From assembly GCA_019359235.1 (NCBI GenBank), contig JAHHHT010000007.1:270860-334859 (forward strand): DNA of 64,000 bases, given 5' to 3'. The stretch is from Oscillatoria princeps RMCB-10. Lineage in GTDB: Bacteria; Cyanobacteriota; Cyanobacteriia; Cyanobacteriales; Oscillatoriaceae. This document shows, in pieces, positions 1-8,810 of this stretch (positions are counted from its first letter, which is position 1; every line of letters starts with the position of its first letter). The notes beneath the pieces were generated by a model. It did no database searches. It worked only from the letters and a program-made list of their open reading frames with translations, and had not been told where the DNA came from. Both the position numbers and the translations under genes were made by a program.

Positions 1-2
1 AC

Positions 3-311
3 AAACCAACCGATGTGTTAGCTTTTGCTGCTTTGGAGGTACACTATCCTCAGCCGGTAGAGGAATTCGACGAAGAGCCTGTGTGTCTGGGTGATATCGC
101 AATTTCGGTAGAGACGGCCAGCCGGCAAGCCCTCGCTCGGGGGCACAGCTTGGAGACTGAGCTGGCATGGCTGGCAGCCCACGGACTGCTGCATCTCTTG
201 GGCTGGGACCACCCGGATTCTCAAAGCCTGACTCGCATGCTCAACCAGCAAGCAACTTTACTGCACGCAATTGGTCTATTGACTGAAGAGGAAATAGAAA
301 TGCAGTCGTAA
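3..311 (+). CDS. ybeY: Endoribonuclease YbeY, 3' part (5' end outside window)
   Basis: YbeY is a zinc-dependent endoribonuclease needed for 16S rRNA 3'-end maturation and ribosome quality control. The frame is open from the window edge (residues KPTDVLAFA, the family's PTDVLSF motif) and runs through the metal-binding signature [11 protein letters not shown], which supplies the three histidines. About 102 C-terminal residues are visible; a normal cyanobacterial YbeY is about 160-190, so the N-terminal part lies upstream. The GTG at 15 is an internal codon, not the start. A diacylglycerol kinase and a glutamine amidotransferase follow on the same strand; I recall ybeY-dgkA-trpG as a cyanobacterial order, e.g. 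in Synechocystis. Confidence 0.93.
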   Translation, partial: KPTDVLAFAALEVHYPQPVEEFDEEPVCLGDIAISVETASRQALARGHSLETELAWLAAHGLLHLLGWDHPDSQSLTRMLNQQATLLHAIGLLTEEEIEMQS

Positions 312-455
312 GAGTGCGGGGTGCAGGAGTGGTTAGCAATATTACCGGTCTCAAGTGCGTTCATCTTACCCATTATGCAGTTAAATAAACGGCCTGTAAC
401 GTCGGCAACGGCTAAATCCTTCAGCAACAAGCCTTTATCTTCCAGTGTTCTGCCC

Positions 456-911
456 ATGACAAAAGACGGTTCGACAGCACCCCCAAATGGCGCGAGTCAG
501 GTGGTGGAACGCAAGCGACTGCTCTCGTGGCGGGTTGCCCCCAACTTGTTCGTCAGTTTCAAATATGCCTGGGCCGGCCTCAGCTACGCCTTCAAAACCC
601 AGCGGAACTTTCGCATCCACCTCGCAATAGGCGCTCTGGCCATTGGCCTGGGCGTTTTTTTGCACCTGCCGGCGGTGCAAATGGCGGTGATTGGGCTGAC
701 GATTGGGGCGGTGCTGGCGATGGAATTGCTGAATACGGCGATAGAATCGGTAGTTGACTTAACGGTTAAGCAGACTTACCACGAACTCGCTAAAATTGCA
801 AAGGACTGTGCTGCTGGGGCAGTTCTGGTTTCCTCCCTAGCCGCTACGTTAGTGGCCGGCTCCCTGCTGCTGCCCCCACTGCTAGCCAAGGTTTCAGCAA
901 TTAGCTTTTAG
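456..911 (+). CDS. dgkA: Diacylglycerol kinase (DgkA family)
   Basis: This is a small integral-membrane kinase of the prokaryotic diacylglycerol/undecaprenol kinase family, which phosphorylates a membrane lipid alcohol with ATP. Diagnostic stretches are RNFRIHLA, ELLNTAIESVVD (metal/ATP-binding glutamate region) and AKDCAAGAVL, with three hydrophobic helices in the last 110 residues. The ATG at 456 gives 151 residues, close to the family's usual size. The frame extends upstream to 321, but that part is low-complexity and overlaps the spacer after ybeY, so I prefer 456. Which lipid it uses (diacylglycerol or undecaprenol) cannot be told from the sequence. Confidence 0.9.
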   Translation: MTKDGSTAPPNGASQVVERKRLLSWRVAPNLFVSFKYAWAGLSYAFKTQRNFRIHLAIGALAIGLGVFLHLPAVQMAVIGLTIGAVLAMELLNTAIESVVDLTVKQTYHELAKIAKDCAAGAVLVSSLAATLVAGSLLLPPLLAKVSAISF

Positions 912-978
912 CAATTAGCGAGCTCGCTGAAGCGGCGAGGGGGTCGGGCAATGGCGAATCGCTAAAGGAGTTTCAGCT

Positions 979-1566
979 TTGATTATTGTTATCGATAACT
1001 ACGACAGCTTCACGTACAACCTGGTGCAGTATCTGGGAGAGCTGGGCGCTGAATTGCCGGTGGCGGCTGAAATTCAGGTTTACCGCAATGACCAAATCTC
1101 TCTGGAGGAGATCCGCGCCTCTGGGGCGGCTGGGGTTGTGATTTCCCCCGGTCCCAAACGCCCGGAAGATGCCGGCATTTCTCTCGATTTGATTAGAGTT
1201 CTGGGCCCGAAACTGCCGATTTTCGGCGTCTGCTTGGGGCATCAAAGCATTGGTCAAGTGTTTGGTGGCCAGATTGTCTCCGCCCCAGAACTCATGCACG
1301 GCAAAACCTCTCAGGTGCACCACACCGGCGTCGGGGTTTTCCGGGGATTGGAATCTCCCCTGACGGCTACCCGCTATCACAGTCTGGTGATTGACAGGCC
1401 AACTTGCCCCGAAGTGCTGGAAATTACCGCCTGGGTTGACGACGGCACCATTATGGGCGTGCGCCACCGGGACTACCCTCACATCGAAGGCGTGCAATTT
1501 CACCCAGAAAGTATTCTCACCAGTTCGGGGAAGCAATTGCTGCGGAACTTCCTAGAACAGCTGTAG
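979..1566 (+). CDS. trpG: Glutamine amidotransferase, anthranilate/aminodeoxychorismate synthase component II
   Basis: A class I glutamine amidotransferase that releases ammonia from glutamine for anthranilate synthase (tryptophan) and/or 4-amino-4-deoxychorismate synthase (folate). It begins with the typical IDNYDSFTYNLVQYL, has the nucleophile motif GVCLGHQ (Cys near residue 79) and ends with the His-Glu pair in FHPESI. At 195 residues it is full length. The start is TTG at 979, supported by AAAGGAG about 10 bases upstream and by the family's N terminus. One component II often serves both pathways in cyanobacteria, so trpG and pabA are equally defensible names. Confidence 0.93.
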   Translation: MIIVIDNYDSFTYNLVQYLGELGAELPVAAEIQVYRNDQISLEEIRASGAAGVVISPGPKRPEDAGISLDLIRVLGPKLPIFGVCLGHQSIGQVFGGQIVSAPELMHGKTSQVHHTGVGVFRGLESPLTATRYHSLVIDRPTCPEVLEITAWVDDGTIMGVRHRDYPHIEGVQFHPESILTSSGKQLLRNFLEQL

Positions 1567-1648
1567 GGAGACTTGTTAATTGTTGGCTGTTAATGGGCGG
1601 CTCGGTGGCGAGGGAGAATTAACAGTTGACTGTAAACTGAGAAATTTG

Positions 1649-2428
1649 ATGATCAAGCGGCGACAGTTGATGCGCTACGTCCCGATGGGTGTGTGTGCGG
1701 CTCTAGCAACTAGCCTGAGTGCCGGCACTCAGCCATCGCGGGCGCAAACCAGTGACTCCCTTTCTGTTCAGTGGTTGGGTCACACTTGCTTTTTGTTTGC
1801 CGGTGGCGGACAGCGGGTACTGGCCAATCCCTTTAAACCTCAGGGCTGCACAGCGGGATATCGCGCTCCCGGTGTTAGTGCAGATTTGGTGCTGATTAGC
1901 TCTCAGCTGCTGGATGAAGGAGCGCTCGAAGTCGTCCCCGGAAATCCCAGGTTGCTCTACGAAGCCGGCGTTTATCAGCTGGGCGGGAAACAGGTCCAGG
2001 GCATTCAGATAGCCCACGATCGCGAGGGCGGGCGGCGATTTGGCATCAATGTGATTTGGAAATGGTCGCAAGGCGGCATTAATATTGTCCACTTGGGCGG
2101 AGCGGCTGCGCCGATTACCATCGAGCAAAAAATCCTCATAGGGCGTCCAGATTTGCTGCTGCTGCCGGTGGGCGGGAGTCCCAAAGCCTACACGCCTCAA
2201 GAAGCTGCGCAAGCGATGCAAGTCCTCAATCCCAAGATGGTCATTCCCACCCACTACCGCAGTGAAGCTGCTGATGCGAATAACTGCGATCTCGCCCCTC
2301 TGGAGCAATTCCTGAGTTTGGTTAATCAGGCTTCCATTCGCCCCATTAATAGTGATACCCTGACGCTCACTCCTGCTGATGTCCCCGCAGAGGGGCCGGT
2401 CATTTCTGTGTTGAGTTACAAGTTTTAG
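1649..2428 (+). CDS. Secreted metallo-beta-lactamase-fold hydrolase, UlaG-like
   Basis: About 259 residues with an N-terminal export signal: basic start (KRR), hydrophobic segment, then an Ala/Gln-rich cleavage region near residue 32. The mature part resembles the UlaG/YtnP-type metallo-beta-lactamase fold: WLGHTCFLF near the start, a central VHLGG, and PTHYRS near the end, which would carry the late metal-binding His. The classic HxHxDH motif is not obvious, as in divergent members. The frame is open from 1580, but the ATG at 1649 precedes the signal sequence directly. Substrate unknown. A perfect GTAGGGTG/CACCCTAC palindrome lies just after the stop. Confidence 0.75.
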   Translation: MIKRRQLMRYVPMGVCAALATSLSAGTQPSRAQTSDSLSVQWLGHTCFLFAGGGQRVLANPFKPQGCTAGYRAPGVSADLVLISSQLLDEGALEVVPGNPRLLYEAGVYQLGGKQVQGIQIAHDREGGRRFGINVIWKWSQGGINIVHLGGAAAPITIEQKILIGRPDLLLLPVGGSPKAYTPQEAAQAMQVLNPKMVIPTHYRSEAADANNCDLAPLEQFLSLVNQASIRPINSDTLTLTPADVPAEGPVISVLSYKF

Positions 2429-2430
2429 AA

Positions 2431-2470
2431 GTAGGGTGGGGTGCGTTAAGCTGTCGCTAACGCACCCTAC
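2431..2470. terminator. Palindromic repeat, possible bidirectional terminator
   Basis: GTAGGGTG..GTGCGTTA and its complement TAACGCACCCTAC form a hairpin between two convergent genes. The same palindrome recurs at 51202-51236 and in part near 61336, so it belongs to a dispersed repeat family. A terminator role is inferred from its position only. Confidence 0.45.
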
Positions 2471-2485
2471 AAGGGAATGCGGCTT

Positions 2486-3751
2486 TCAGGACTTTCTAAA
2501 CGTCTTGAGCCTGCCGGCTGGAATTTCTACCAAGTAGTAGGTTACGGACGCCAGTAATGCGGACATGAGCAGCGTCGAGGTCAGCCTGAAATAGAAGGCT
2601 TCAACGGGAATCTCTGAGGTGAAAATAGGCGCTAGACTTCTATTAATAGGGACGTGCCAAATATAGATGCCATAGGACAGGTTTCCAAAAACTTCTAGAA
2701 GTCTTGAGGGATTTTTCAGACAGGCATCGAATGAGAGTCTTTCGGTTTGCTGAAATGCCCAGTAGGAACCCCCCGACTCAAAGGCAAAGATGAAGAAAGA
2801 TGTCACCAGGGCTGCGATCGCCGGCAGCAGGAAAAACAAGGCGGTCGTCCTGACTCCACCGGCACGTCCTGGCAATCTCCAGAGTTCTTGGTGATAGATG
2901 TGATGGGCTGTGAGCAGATAGAGCGAGACGACTAGCGCAACCGCAAGTGTTTTTACAGGTAATTTAGGCAGTCTAAATTTCTTGAGGAAAGCGGGTGTGA
3001 CGGCTTGAAGATAATCCCGCTGGCTGGTTTGAATCCAGGCATTGACTAGGAACCCCAACAAGAAGATATCCAGGTTTGTCAGGAGGGGGTTGTAGGAATA
3101 TTTGAAATAGTACAAGCTCTTTTCGCCAATCTGGTTTCGCAGAGAGATCCAGACGGCAAGCCTCAAGCCAAAGGAGAAGAGGGCAATCCCACCGGCGGCT
3201 AAGATGACTTGCCGGGGTTTCTGCAAGCGAGATTTTAAAAAAGTGTAGATGAAAGGGACAATCAGGTAAAATTGCATTTCGGTGGAAATCGCCCAAAGGG
3301 TAATGTTGAAATCTCCGGGAGGCAAGACTTGATTGTAGGTAAAGGTGAGGAGTCGGATGAGAGTTGCCCAGTTTTCTGGCTTGAGGATGTGGGGGTAGAC
3401 AAAGAGTGATAAGATTAAGATGGCGAAGTAGTAAAGGGGGCAAATTCTCAGGAGCCGGTTGCGCCAAAAGTTGAGAACACCTGGCACGTCGGCGGTGTAG
3501 CGACCGGTATAAAAAACTTTACCCATTAGGTAGCCGGAGAGCGCGAATAAAATCCAAACGCCTGCGAGTCCGTGGCTGAATAAGAGCCAGCTGAGGTCAT
3601 GGTTTTTATAAATAATAGACTCTCTGGGGGCGGCGCAGTGGAAGGCGACTATCATCAAGCAGGCAAATCCCCGGAGAGCCAGAAGGGCATCTAGGCGATT
3701 GGTGGTGTTTTTGAAGGGTGCGGCTGGGAGGGGCGCTAGGTGTTGAGGCAT
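2486..3751 (-). CDS. Membrane acyltransferase, family 3 (OafA/YrhL-like)
   Basis: A 421-residue polytopic protein with about ten hydrophobic segments. It carries the family-3 acyltransferase N-terminal signature (LDALLALRGFACLMIVAFHC, with the conserved His) and the later motif NLSYGIYIWHVPI (the usual LSYGIYLWH). These enzymes transfer acyl groups, often acetyl, to cell-surface polysaccharides or lipids at the inner membrane. The gene stands alone, convergent with the upstream hydrolase, with no glycan cluster nearby, so the acceptor is unknown. The ATG at 3751 gives a sensible N terminus with the signature about 20 residues in. Confidence 0.88.
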   Translation of the reverse strand: MPQHLAPLPAAPFKNTTNRLDALLALRGFACLMIVAFHCAAPRESIIYKNHDLSWLLFSHGLAGVWILFALSGYLMGKVFYTGRYTADVPGVLNFWRNRLLRICPLYYFAILILSLFVYPHILKPENWATLIRLLTFTYNQVLPPGDFNITLWAISTEMQFYLIVPFIYTFLKSRLQKPRQVILAAGGIALFSFGLRLAVWISLRNQIGEKSLYYFKYSYNPLLTNLDIFLLGFLVNAWIQTSQRDYLQAVTPAFLKKFRLPKLPVKTLAVALVVSLYLLTAHHIYHQELWRLPGRAGGVRTTALFFLLPAIAALVTSFFIFAFESGGSYWAFQQTERLSFDACLKNPSRLLEVFGNLSYGIYIWHVPINRSLAPIFTSEIPVEAFYFRLTSTLLMSALLASVTYYLVEIPAGRLKTFRKS

Positions 3752-4096
3752 TGGGGACGTTTTGAGTTACGCACTGTTTGCTACAATAGGGAACAGGCGA
3801 ACATTTTGCAACCCGAGCCGGTGCTGCCGCCGCGCCAGCAGGGTGCGCCTTCGCCCGACACCGCGATGGCCACAGGTCGCGCCGGCTCGCTCACCCATTC
3901 CATCCCGCTCCCATCCCGCAATGACGCTCAGAAGAATTCCCTGCTGGAGCCCTCGTAGGGGCGGGCACGGGGGCACCGCCCCTACGGGGATTTCTCAAGT
4001 TTTTCATCCAAAAATAAAATTGGTATTACAGGAACCAGACACTCCGATTCAAAGAATAATCATCTCCCCACTCATCGGGGTATTAACAGGATTCAA
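3752..4096. other. Intergenic region with palindromic repeat
   Basis: This is the divergent spacer between the acyltransferase and the CYTH gene. It holds one copy of the GTAGGGGCG..CGCCCCTAC palindrome (3954-3984). The rest must contain both promoters. No convincing gene. Confidence 0.6.
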
Positions 4097-4570
4097 ATGG
4101 CTACTGAGATAGAACGCAAATTTTTAGTGAGGGGCGACGGATGGCGAGGGCTCGCTGAAGGCACATATTACTGCCAGGGATATATTCCCACAAAAGAAGG
4201 GCGAACAGTGCGAGTGCGAATTGCCGGCGAGCGCGGTTATTTAACTATTAAAGGAGCTACAGTGGGTAATACTAGAGCGGAATTTGAATACCCCATCCCA
4301 GTAGAAGACGCCCGAGAGATATTAGAGACTTTATGCGAGCGGCCTTATATTGAAAAGACGCGCCACAAAATTGTTGTTGGGAAGTTAACCTGGGAAGTGG
4401 ATGAATTTGCTGGGGAAAATCAAGGGTTAATCTTAGCGGAAGTGGAACTTACCGAGGAAAATCAAGAAGTGGTTTTACCTGATTGGATAGAAAAGGAAGT
4501 ATCGGGGGACGCACGATATTTTAATTCTAATTTAGCCAAAAATCCTTTCAAGCACTGGCAAAATAGCTAA
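4097..4570 (+). CDS. CYTH domain protein (triphosphate tunnel metalloenzyme)
   Basis: A 157-residue CYTH/TTM protein. The family signature EIERKFLV is at residues 4-11, followed by alternating charged strands typical of the tunnel barrel (RVRIAGERGYLTIK, EFEYPI, KTRHKI, WEVDEFAGENQGLILAEVEL). Known bacterial members hydrolyse inorganic tripolyphosphate or, rarely, act as class IV adenylate cyclases. The compact single domain without a CHAD fusion fits a tripolyphosphatase-like enzyme, but this is inference. It is a lone gene; ATG at 4097. Confidence 0.9.
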   Translation: MATEIERKFLVRGDGWRGLAEGTYYCQGYIPTKEGRTVRVRIAGERGYLTIKGATVGNTRAEFEYPIPVEDAREILETLCERPYIEKTRHKIVVGKLTWEVDEFAGENQGLILAEVELTEENQEVVLPDWIEKEVSGDARYFNSNLAKNPFKHWQNS

Positions 4571-4652
4571 GACAGCGGTTTTGAAGGGAATGAAGTAAGC
4601 TGTTAGGCTTTTAATCGGCTTGTTTGAGAAAGGAGGCAGAGCCTCCAGCGCC

Positions 4653-4682
4653 GCGTTCCCAGGCTCCGCCTGGGAACGAGGG
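4653..4682. repeat. Palindromic repeat, GTTCCCAGGC..GCCTGGGAAC family
   Basis: The hairpin GTTCCCAGGCTCC/GCCTGGGAACGAG is one copy of a dispersed family also seen at 11140-11168, 36088-36115, 52698-52724, 55047-55075 and three times at 61441-61654. It lies between convergent genes. Confidence 0.85.
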
Positions 4683-4771
4683 GAATCCGTGCCAACCCAA
4701 AATTGCTATAATAGCGGGTGGTGGCACCCCCACCACCCGAGAAAGCAAAAGGTTAATTAAAGGAACTCAAG

Positions 4772-5320
4772 TTAAGCAGCGACAACCAAATCAACTTCAT
4801 CAGTTCCTTCGGCATTCCCCTTACCGGATTTGATTTGTTTGCCATTAAGTTCCACAGCTAGGGGCGTGCCGTCTAAATTGATATTGTAGTCTGTGGCATC
4901 GCTGGTATAGCCGACGCTAGCGATCATGCTCCGGCCACTATCTTTATAGACAAAAGCCAGCATTTGATTTTTGTTCTTCTGGGTATCGTTGGCCCAAATG
5001 ACCATATATTGTTGGTCTTGGTATTCAAAGACCTTGGGCGGACGAGTGGGAGTATAGCGACCGGCAGAACCAAAGCTCTTATCGAGGAAACCTTGCACGG
5101 AACTGGGCTCTACATTAACGTAAGCGACCTGGTTAGCAGAGAGTGCCCCAGCAGGAACTTGTTGGATAGCCTGCTGTTCGGGTTCCTCCGTTACAGATGC
5201 CCCTGCTACCTCCTCTTCTTGGCCCCGGTTGCGTAAATAATCACTGGCTAATTTAATGCCTATGCCGCCGGCAGCAGCGACTCCGGCTCCAATCAGGAGG
5301 TTGCGCAAATTAAAGCTCAT
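4772..5320 (-). CDS. Conserved hypothetical protein with N-terminal membrane anchor
   Basis: 182 residues, no family recognised. It starts with a short amphipathic stretch and a Gly/Ala-rich hydrophobic segment (residues 8-27), likely a membrane anchor, then an acidic linker (about 32-50) and a C-terminal domain of about 120 residues with regular strands (YMVIWAND, LAFVYKDSG, SMIASVGYTS). The C-terminal part could be a small beta-rich soluble domain. Start ATG at 5320 with a GA-rich segment (AAAGGAG on the minus strand) just upstream supports translation. Function unknown. Confidence 0.75.
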   Translation of the reverse strand: MSFNLRNLLIGAGVAAAGGIGIKLASDYLRNRGQEEEVAGASVTEEPEQQAIQQVPAGALSANQVAYVNVEPSSVQGFLDKSFGSAGRYTPTRPPKVFEYQDQQYMVIWANDTQKNKNQMLAFVYKDSGRSMIASVGYTSDATDYNINLDGTPLAVELNGKQIKSGKGNAEGTDEVDLVVAA

Positions 5321-5947
5321 TTAGTCTCCTTTAAGTTAACAAGGGTCAAAATCGATGATAGCATATTAGAGAATATTAGCAACAATAAGTAGGGGGTGCG
5401 GCCCATCAGCCAGCGAGGGGTGGCTGCACCCCGCACCGACCCACACGCAATAAACGCCGGCTCCCCCAGCCCCCCTTGCCATATCGGTAAAATCAGGAAT
5501 TTTTAGCCGCCGCCCATTACCAACCCCAATCGCGCTCCCCTGGGGGGAAGGCTGCGGTCAAAGCAAAAAACAAATTTTTAGGTTTTTACTCTTGACTTTT
5601 GGCTTTGGTTTGGGTAAGGGGGAAAGTAATGGGTTGGGCTGGCTGGGGGGCGGAGGGCGGTTTTGGCGGCGACGAGGTTTCAATCCCGTTTCCTTTGATT
5701 CGCTGGCCAAAAATCTTCTCCTCCTACCCCCGGCTGAAATCATTGTCGCATTCATTTGGGCTTCTTTGCACAACCGGGATGCTCCCGTACCCATTACCGT
5801 CAGCTATGGGCCAGTCGGGCGCTTGCCGGGGCGAAAGAAAAGAGAATTCTTAAGCTAAAGTTTAGGTTGATACCTCTGTATCGCCTCGCCCGAAACCGCG
5901 ATTGCCACAGGTCGCGTCTACTGGCTCACCTATTTCATCCCGCAACG
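5321..5947. other. 627-bp intergenic region without a recognisable gene
   Basis: It contains the promoter of the minus-strand hypothetical gene, a GGGGTGCGG..CCGCACC inverted repeat near 5393-5445 and CT-rich/GGGG-rich segments typical of decayed dispersed repeats. Short open frames on both strands here lack codon bias, ribosome sites and family features. Confidence 0.55.
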
Positions 5948-6619
5948 ATGTTCAGAAGAATCTCCCTGCTGGCGCTCACCCTGCTGCTGGCTGCTTGCAA
6001 AGATACTCCCCCACCGGCCCAACCCCTAGCCGCACCGCCTCCGCCGATGGTGCCCGATGTCCAGTGTTCTGGCACTCTTCCCGCGCCGGTGGCAGCAACC
6101 GACAGGCTGGAGAACTACCGGCTGGCGCAGGAGAAGGACTTTGTGGCATCCATTCGCCAGTACGAGCGGCAATCGAACAAGAAGCTGACTTGCAGCATCT
6201 TCACTGCTGACTTTAACGGTGATGGCTTGAAGGAATACGCCCTGTTGCTAGTCAACTCAAAGACGTCGGAGTTTCGGTTTGAGCTTCTGCTGAATCGGGG
6301 CACTGGGGACGCACCCTTTGGCACAGCCGCAGTCAGGAATTTCAAAGTCGTCACCAACCCAGATGGGGGCTTTATCTATACGGCGATGACATTCAAACCG
6401 GCAAAAGAACTCGGCCCAGCTTCTCGCAGCTATTTTCCGCTCAAGCCTGGGACACCCGAGCGGGAAAAGTTTGTCGCTACCCCGGCTCTCGAACTGTGGC
6501 GCTCGCCCACCAATTCAGATGGGGTGCCTAAAGATTTAAATCTCAGCACGATAGCATACTGTTCGGATGTTTTCTACTTTGTCGATGGCAAGCTGGAAAC
6601 CGTCACCGTTTGCGACTGA
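5948..6619 (+). CDS. Predicted lipoprotein, uncharacterised
   Basis: From the ATG at 5948 the protein is 223 residues with a clear lipoprotein signal peptide: basic start (FRR), hydrophobic core, lipobox LLAAC with the Cys about 17 residues in, then a Pro-rich spacer. The rest is a soluble domain with a short calcium-site-like stretch, DFNGDGLKEYAL, as in FG-GAP/VCBS-type loops. The open frame extends upstream to 5756, but a lipobox cannot function there, so 5948 is the start. Probably anchored in the outer or plasma membrane, facing the periplasm. Function unknown. Confidence 0.78.
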   Translation: MFRRISLLALTLLLAACKDTPPPAQPLAAPPPPMVPDVQCSGTLPAPVAATDRLENYRLAQEKDFVASIRQYERQSNKKLTCSIFTADFNGDGLKEYALLLVNSKTSEFRFELLLNRGTGDAPFGTAAVRNFKVVTNPDGGFIYTAMTFKPAKELGPASRSYFPLKPGTPEREKFVATPALELWRSPTNSDGVPKDLNLSTIAYCSDVFYFVDGKLETVTVCD

Positions 6620-6628
6620 CTCGCACGC

Positions 6629-6718
6629 ACAAGAAACCGGGTTTCTTTGAGAAACCCGGTTTCTCTCCCCTGGGAAACAAGAAACCGGGTTTCTTTGAGA
6701 AACCCGGTTTCTGCGCCC
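6629..6718. repeat. GAAACCCGGTTTC inverted repeats, two copies
   Basis: Two adjacent hairpins of the type AGAAACCGGGTTTCTTTGAG/AAACCCGGTTTCT. This is the most frequent dispersed repeat of the window (also near 8872, 10392, 24818, 26467, 31676, 34013, 45640, 57949 and 58625). It sits between the lipoprotein gene and the DUF3352 gene. Confidence 0.9.
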
Positions 6719-6782
6719 GGTTGCGAAACCGGCAGCCACAGGCTAGTCTTTCAGGTAAAACGCTTATCGGGAGACTGCCGCC

Positions 6783-8810
6783 TTGTTAAATCGCGCCGCC
6801 ATACCACTGCTTGCGCTTCTCGTCCTGAGAGCCGGTGCTGCTACCGCTCAGCCCGACTCCAGAGCCCCAGCACCGGCAACGCCTCCCCCGGTCACCGAAC
6901 TGTTGCCTGAGGATGTGGCGGCTGTCTTGCTGATTAACACCACCACAGAAGCCTGGGGCAGCTTAAACCGATTTAATCCCCTTCCTATAGAGTTTACCGG
7001 CCCGGGAACACTGCCGCTCCTGCCGCCGGGAATTAATTTCACCGCAGATGTCCAGCCCTGGGTGGGGGAGTGGGCGGCGCTGGCTGTGCTGGGCCCGCCG
7101 GCGGACGCCCAAATTCCCTGCAAAGGTGCCTGCGCCCTGATGCTGGTGCCGGTGACAGATGCCGCCGGCATGAACGCTTTTGTGGCCAAATTGCAAGAAA
7201 ATCAGAGCGAAGCGCCGGTGGAGCGCGACTATAAGGGCGTCAAGATTTTGGAGTGGGCAGCTCCGCAACCCCTCCCCGACACTGAATCGCCGGAAACTGT
7301 CCCGGACCCCCCGGACGAAAGTCCGCCCGCGCCCGACGGCGAACCGGCACCCGAGTCGCGCGCCTCTGGGGATTTTGGATTGGGGATTTTGGATTTTGGA
7401 TTGAAAAACTGGGCGTCAAGGGGTTTTCATGCCAATTTGGGATTGGCGATTTTGGATTTTGGATTGAAAAGCCGGGCGTCAAGGGCTTTTCAGCCAGGGG
7501 ACAAGATAGGGCAGCCGGTGGCGGTAAAAAGCGCCTTGCAGGCAGAACCGGCAGAACCGGCAGAACCGGCAGAACCGGCAGAACCGGCACCGCCCAACCC
7601 CGGGCCGATGGGCCAGCGGGGTTTAGCGCTGGCGCTCTTGCCTGGATATCTAGTCGCCTCCACCGGCGGCGAAGCCCTAGAACAGTTGATAGACAGGCAA
7701 ACTGCCGGCAAAAAACCCCTCGCCGAGACTGCCTGCTTCAAGCGCACCTTGGAGCAGCCGCAGTTTTCCCGCTCGCTGTTTGTGGGCTACAGCAATCTGG
7801 CAAAAGCAGCCAAGCTGAATTTTACAGAGCTGTCGGAACTGCCGGAGGGGGTGCCGGTTCCCTTAGCGCCGCTACAGCTGATCGCGCCGGCGCTGCAACA
7901 GATAGGAGAGACTTACGACACCCTACAGGTGTTTGTTGGGGTGCGAGCCGAAGGTCTGCACTCTCAGGCTCAAGCTTACTACAAAATTCCCCAGCCCCAG
8001 AACCTGCCGGTGGGGACGCCGGATGGGGAGCCCGTGGCCAACCGGCTGCCCGCCGCCACTTACCTGTCTTTCAGCAGCCGCAATCTCAAACAGCAGTGGG
8101 ATAAAATCGTCCGTGCCGGTGGCGAGGAGGCGAAACCTTTGTGGGATGGGCTGCGCCGGTTCATCGGCAAGATCGCCGGCCTGGATCTGGACAGCGATAT
8201 CCTCCCTTGGATGGATGGCGAGTACGCCCTGTTTTTGTTTCCCTCCAGCCAGGGCTTTTTCCCTTTTCTGGCGGAGCCGTTTAAAATTGGACTGGGTTTC
8301 ACGGTGCGAACCAGCGACCGCCCTGCAGCGGAGAAAATGCTGGACAAGCTCAATGAGTTTGTCGGGACTTCATCGGGGGGTTCTTTGGCGATTACCAGCA
8401 GCCAGCTCGGCGCTCAACCCGTCAGCAGCTGGGAAATTCAGCAGCCGGGAGGGGCTCGCAGCATTTTTGCTCACGGCTGGGCGGATGGCAACACGCTTGT
8501 CCTCACCACCGGCACCGGTCCGATGTCCGCCCTCATTCCCCAGCCGAATCCGGCTTTGGGGAAAACTTATATCTTCCAAACCGCTACAGCCAGCTTGCCC
8601 TACCCCGGTAACGGTAACTTCTATCTCAACTGCGGGGCTGTGCTGTCGTTTGTCTACAGTGTTTTGCCGCCTGCAGGCAATTCTGAGGCGGGTAGCTTCA
8701 TCAAGCGGCTGCTGGGAACGCTGCGCAGTCTGAGCGCTGTCAGTTCCTCAACGGCTGAAAAACAGCAGGCGGATGTTCTGCTGGTGCTCGCGCCGGTGAG
8801 GGAGCCATGA
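6783..8810 (+). CDS. DUF3352 family exported protein with in-frame repeat insertions
   Basis: 675 residues, starting at TTG 6783 with GGGAG about 11 bases upstream. An N-terminal signal peptide (hydrophobic residues 5-20, AATAQ cleavage region) leads into a DUF3352-like domain (LLPEDVAAVLLINT at about residue 40; later LPAATYLSF, GEYALFLFPS, NTLVLTTG). This cyanobacterial family is exported and of unknown role. Oddities: about residues 195-240 hold two copies of a translated ATTTTGGATTTTGGATT repeat (GILDFGLK and AILDFGLK), and about residues 256-270 hold a five-fold AEP run made of a GCAGAACCG microsatellite. Both lie in a linker and keep the frame, so the gene still appears intact. Confidence 0.85.
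   Translation: MLNRAAIPLLALLVLRAGAATAQPDSRAPAPATPPPVTELLPEDVAAVLLINTTTEAWGSLNRFNPLPIEFTGPGTLPLLPPGINFTADVQPWVGEWAALAVLGPPADAQIPCKGACALMLVPVTDAAGMNAFVAKLQENQSEAPVERDYKGVKILEWAAPQPLPDTESPETVPDPPDESPPAPDGEPAPESRASGDFGLGILDFGLKNWASRGFHANLGLAILDFGLKSRASRAFQPGDKIGQPVAVKSALQAEPAEPAEPAEPAEPAPPNPGPMGQRGLALALLPGYLVASTGGEALEQLIDRQTAGKKPLAETACFKRTLEQPQFSRSLFVGYSNLAKAAKLNFTELSELPEGVPVPLAPLQLIAPALQQIGETYDTLQVFVGVRAEGLHSQAQAYYKIPQPQNLPVGTPDGEPVANRLPAATYLSFSSRNLKQQWDKIVRAGGEEAKPLWDGLRRFIGKIAGLDLDSDILPWMDGEYALFLFPSSQGFFPFLAEPFKIGLGFTVRTSDRPAAEKMLDKLNEFVGTSSGGSLAITSSQLGAQPVSSWEIQQPGGARSIFAHGWADGNTLVLTTGTGPMSALIPQPNPALGKTYIFQTATASLPYPGNGNFYLNCGAVLSFVYSVLPPAGNSEAGSFIKRLLGTLRSLSAVSSSTAEKQQADVLLVLAPVREP
7370..7590 (+). 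repeat. In-frame repeat insertions within the DUF3352 gene
   Basis: 7370-7497 contains two units of about 65-70 bp ending in GATTTTGGATTGAAAA..CGGGCGTCAAGGG; a further unit lies outside genes near 8957-8998. 7546-7590 is a 9-bp microsatellite (GGCAGAACC, about five copies). Neither breaks the frame. Confidence 0.85.

Noticed and set aside
5558..5866. Short frames in the 5.3-5.9 kb spacer
   Set aside because: Low-complexity G/W-rich translations on both strands, no ribosome site, overlapping each other.
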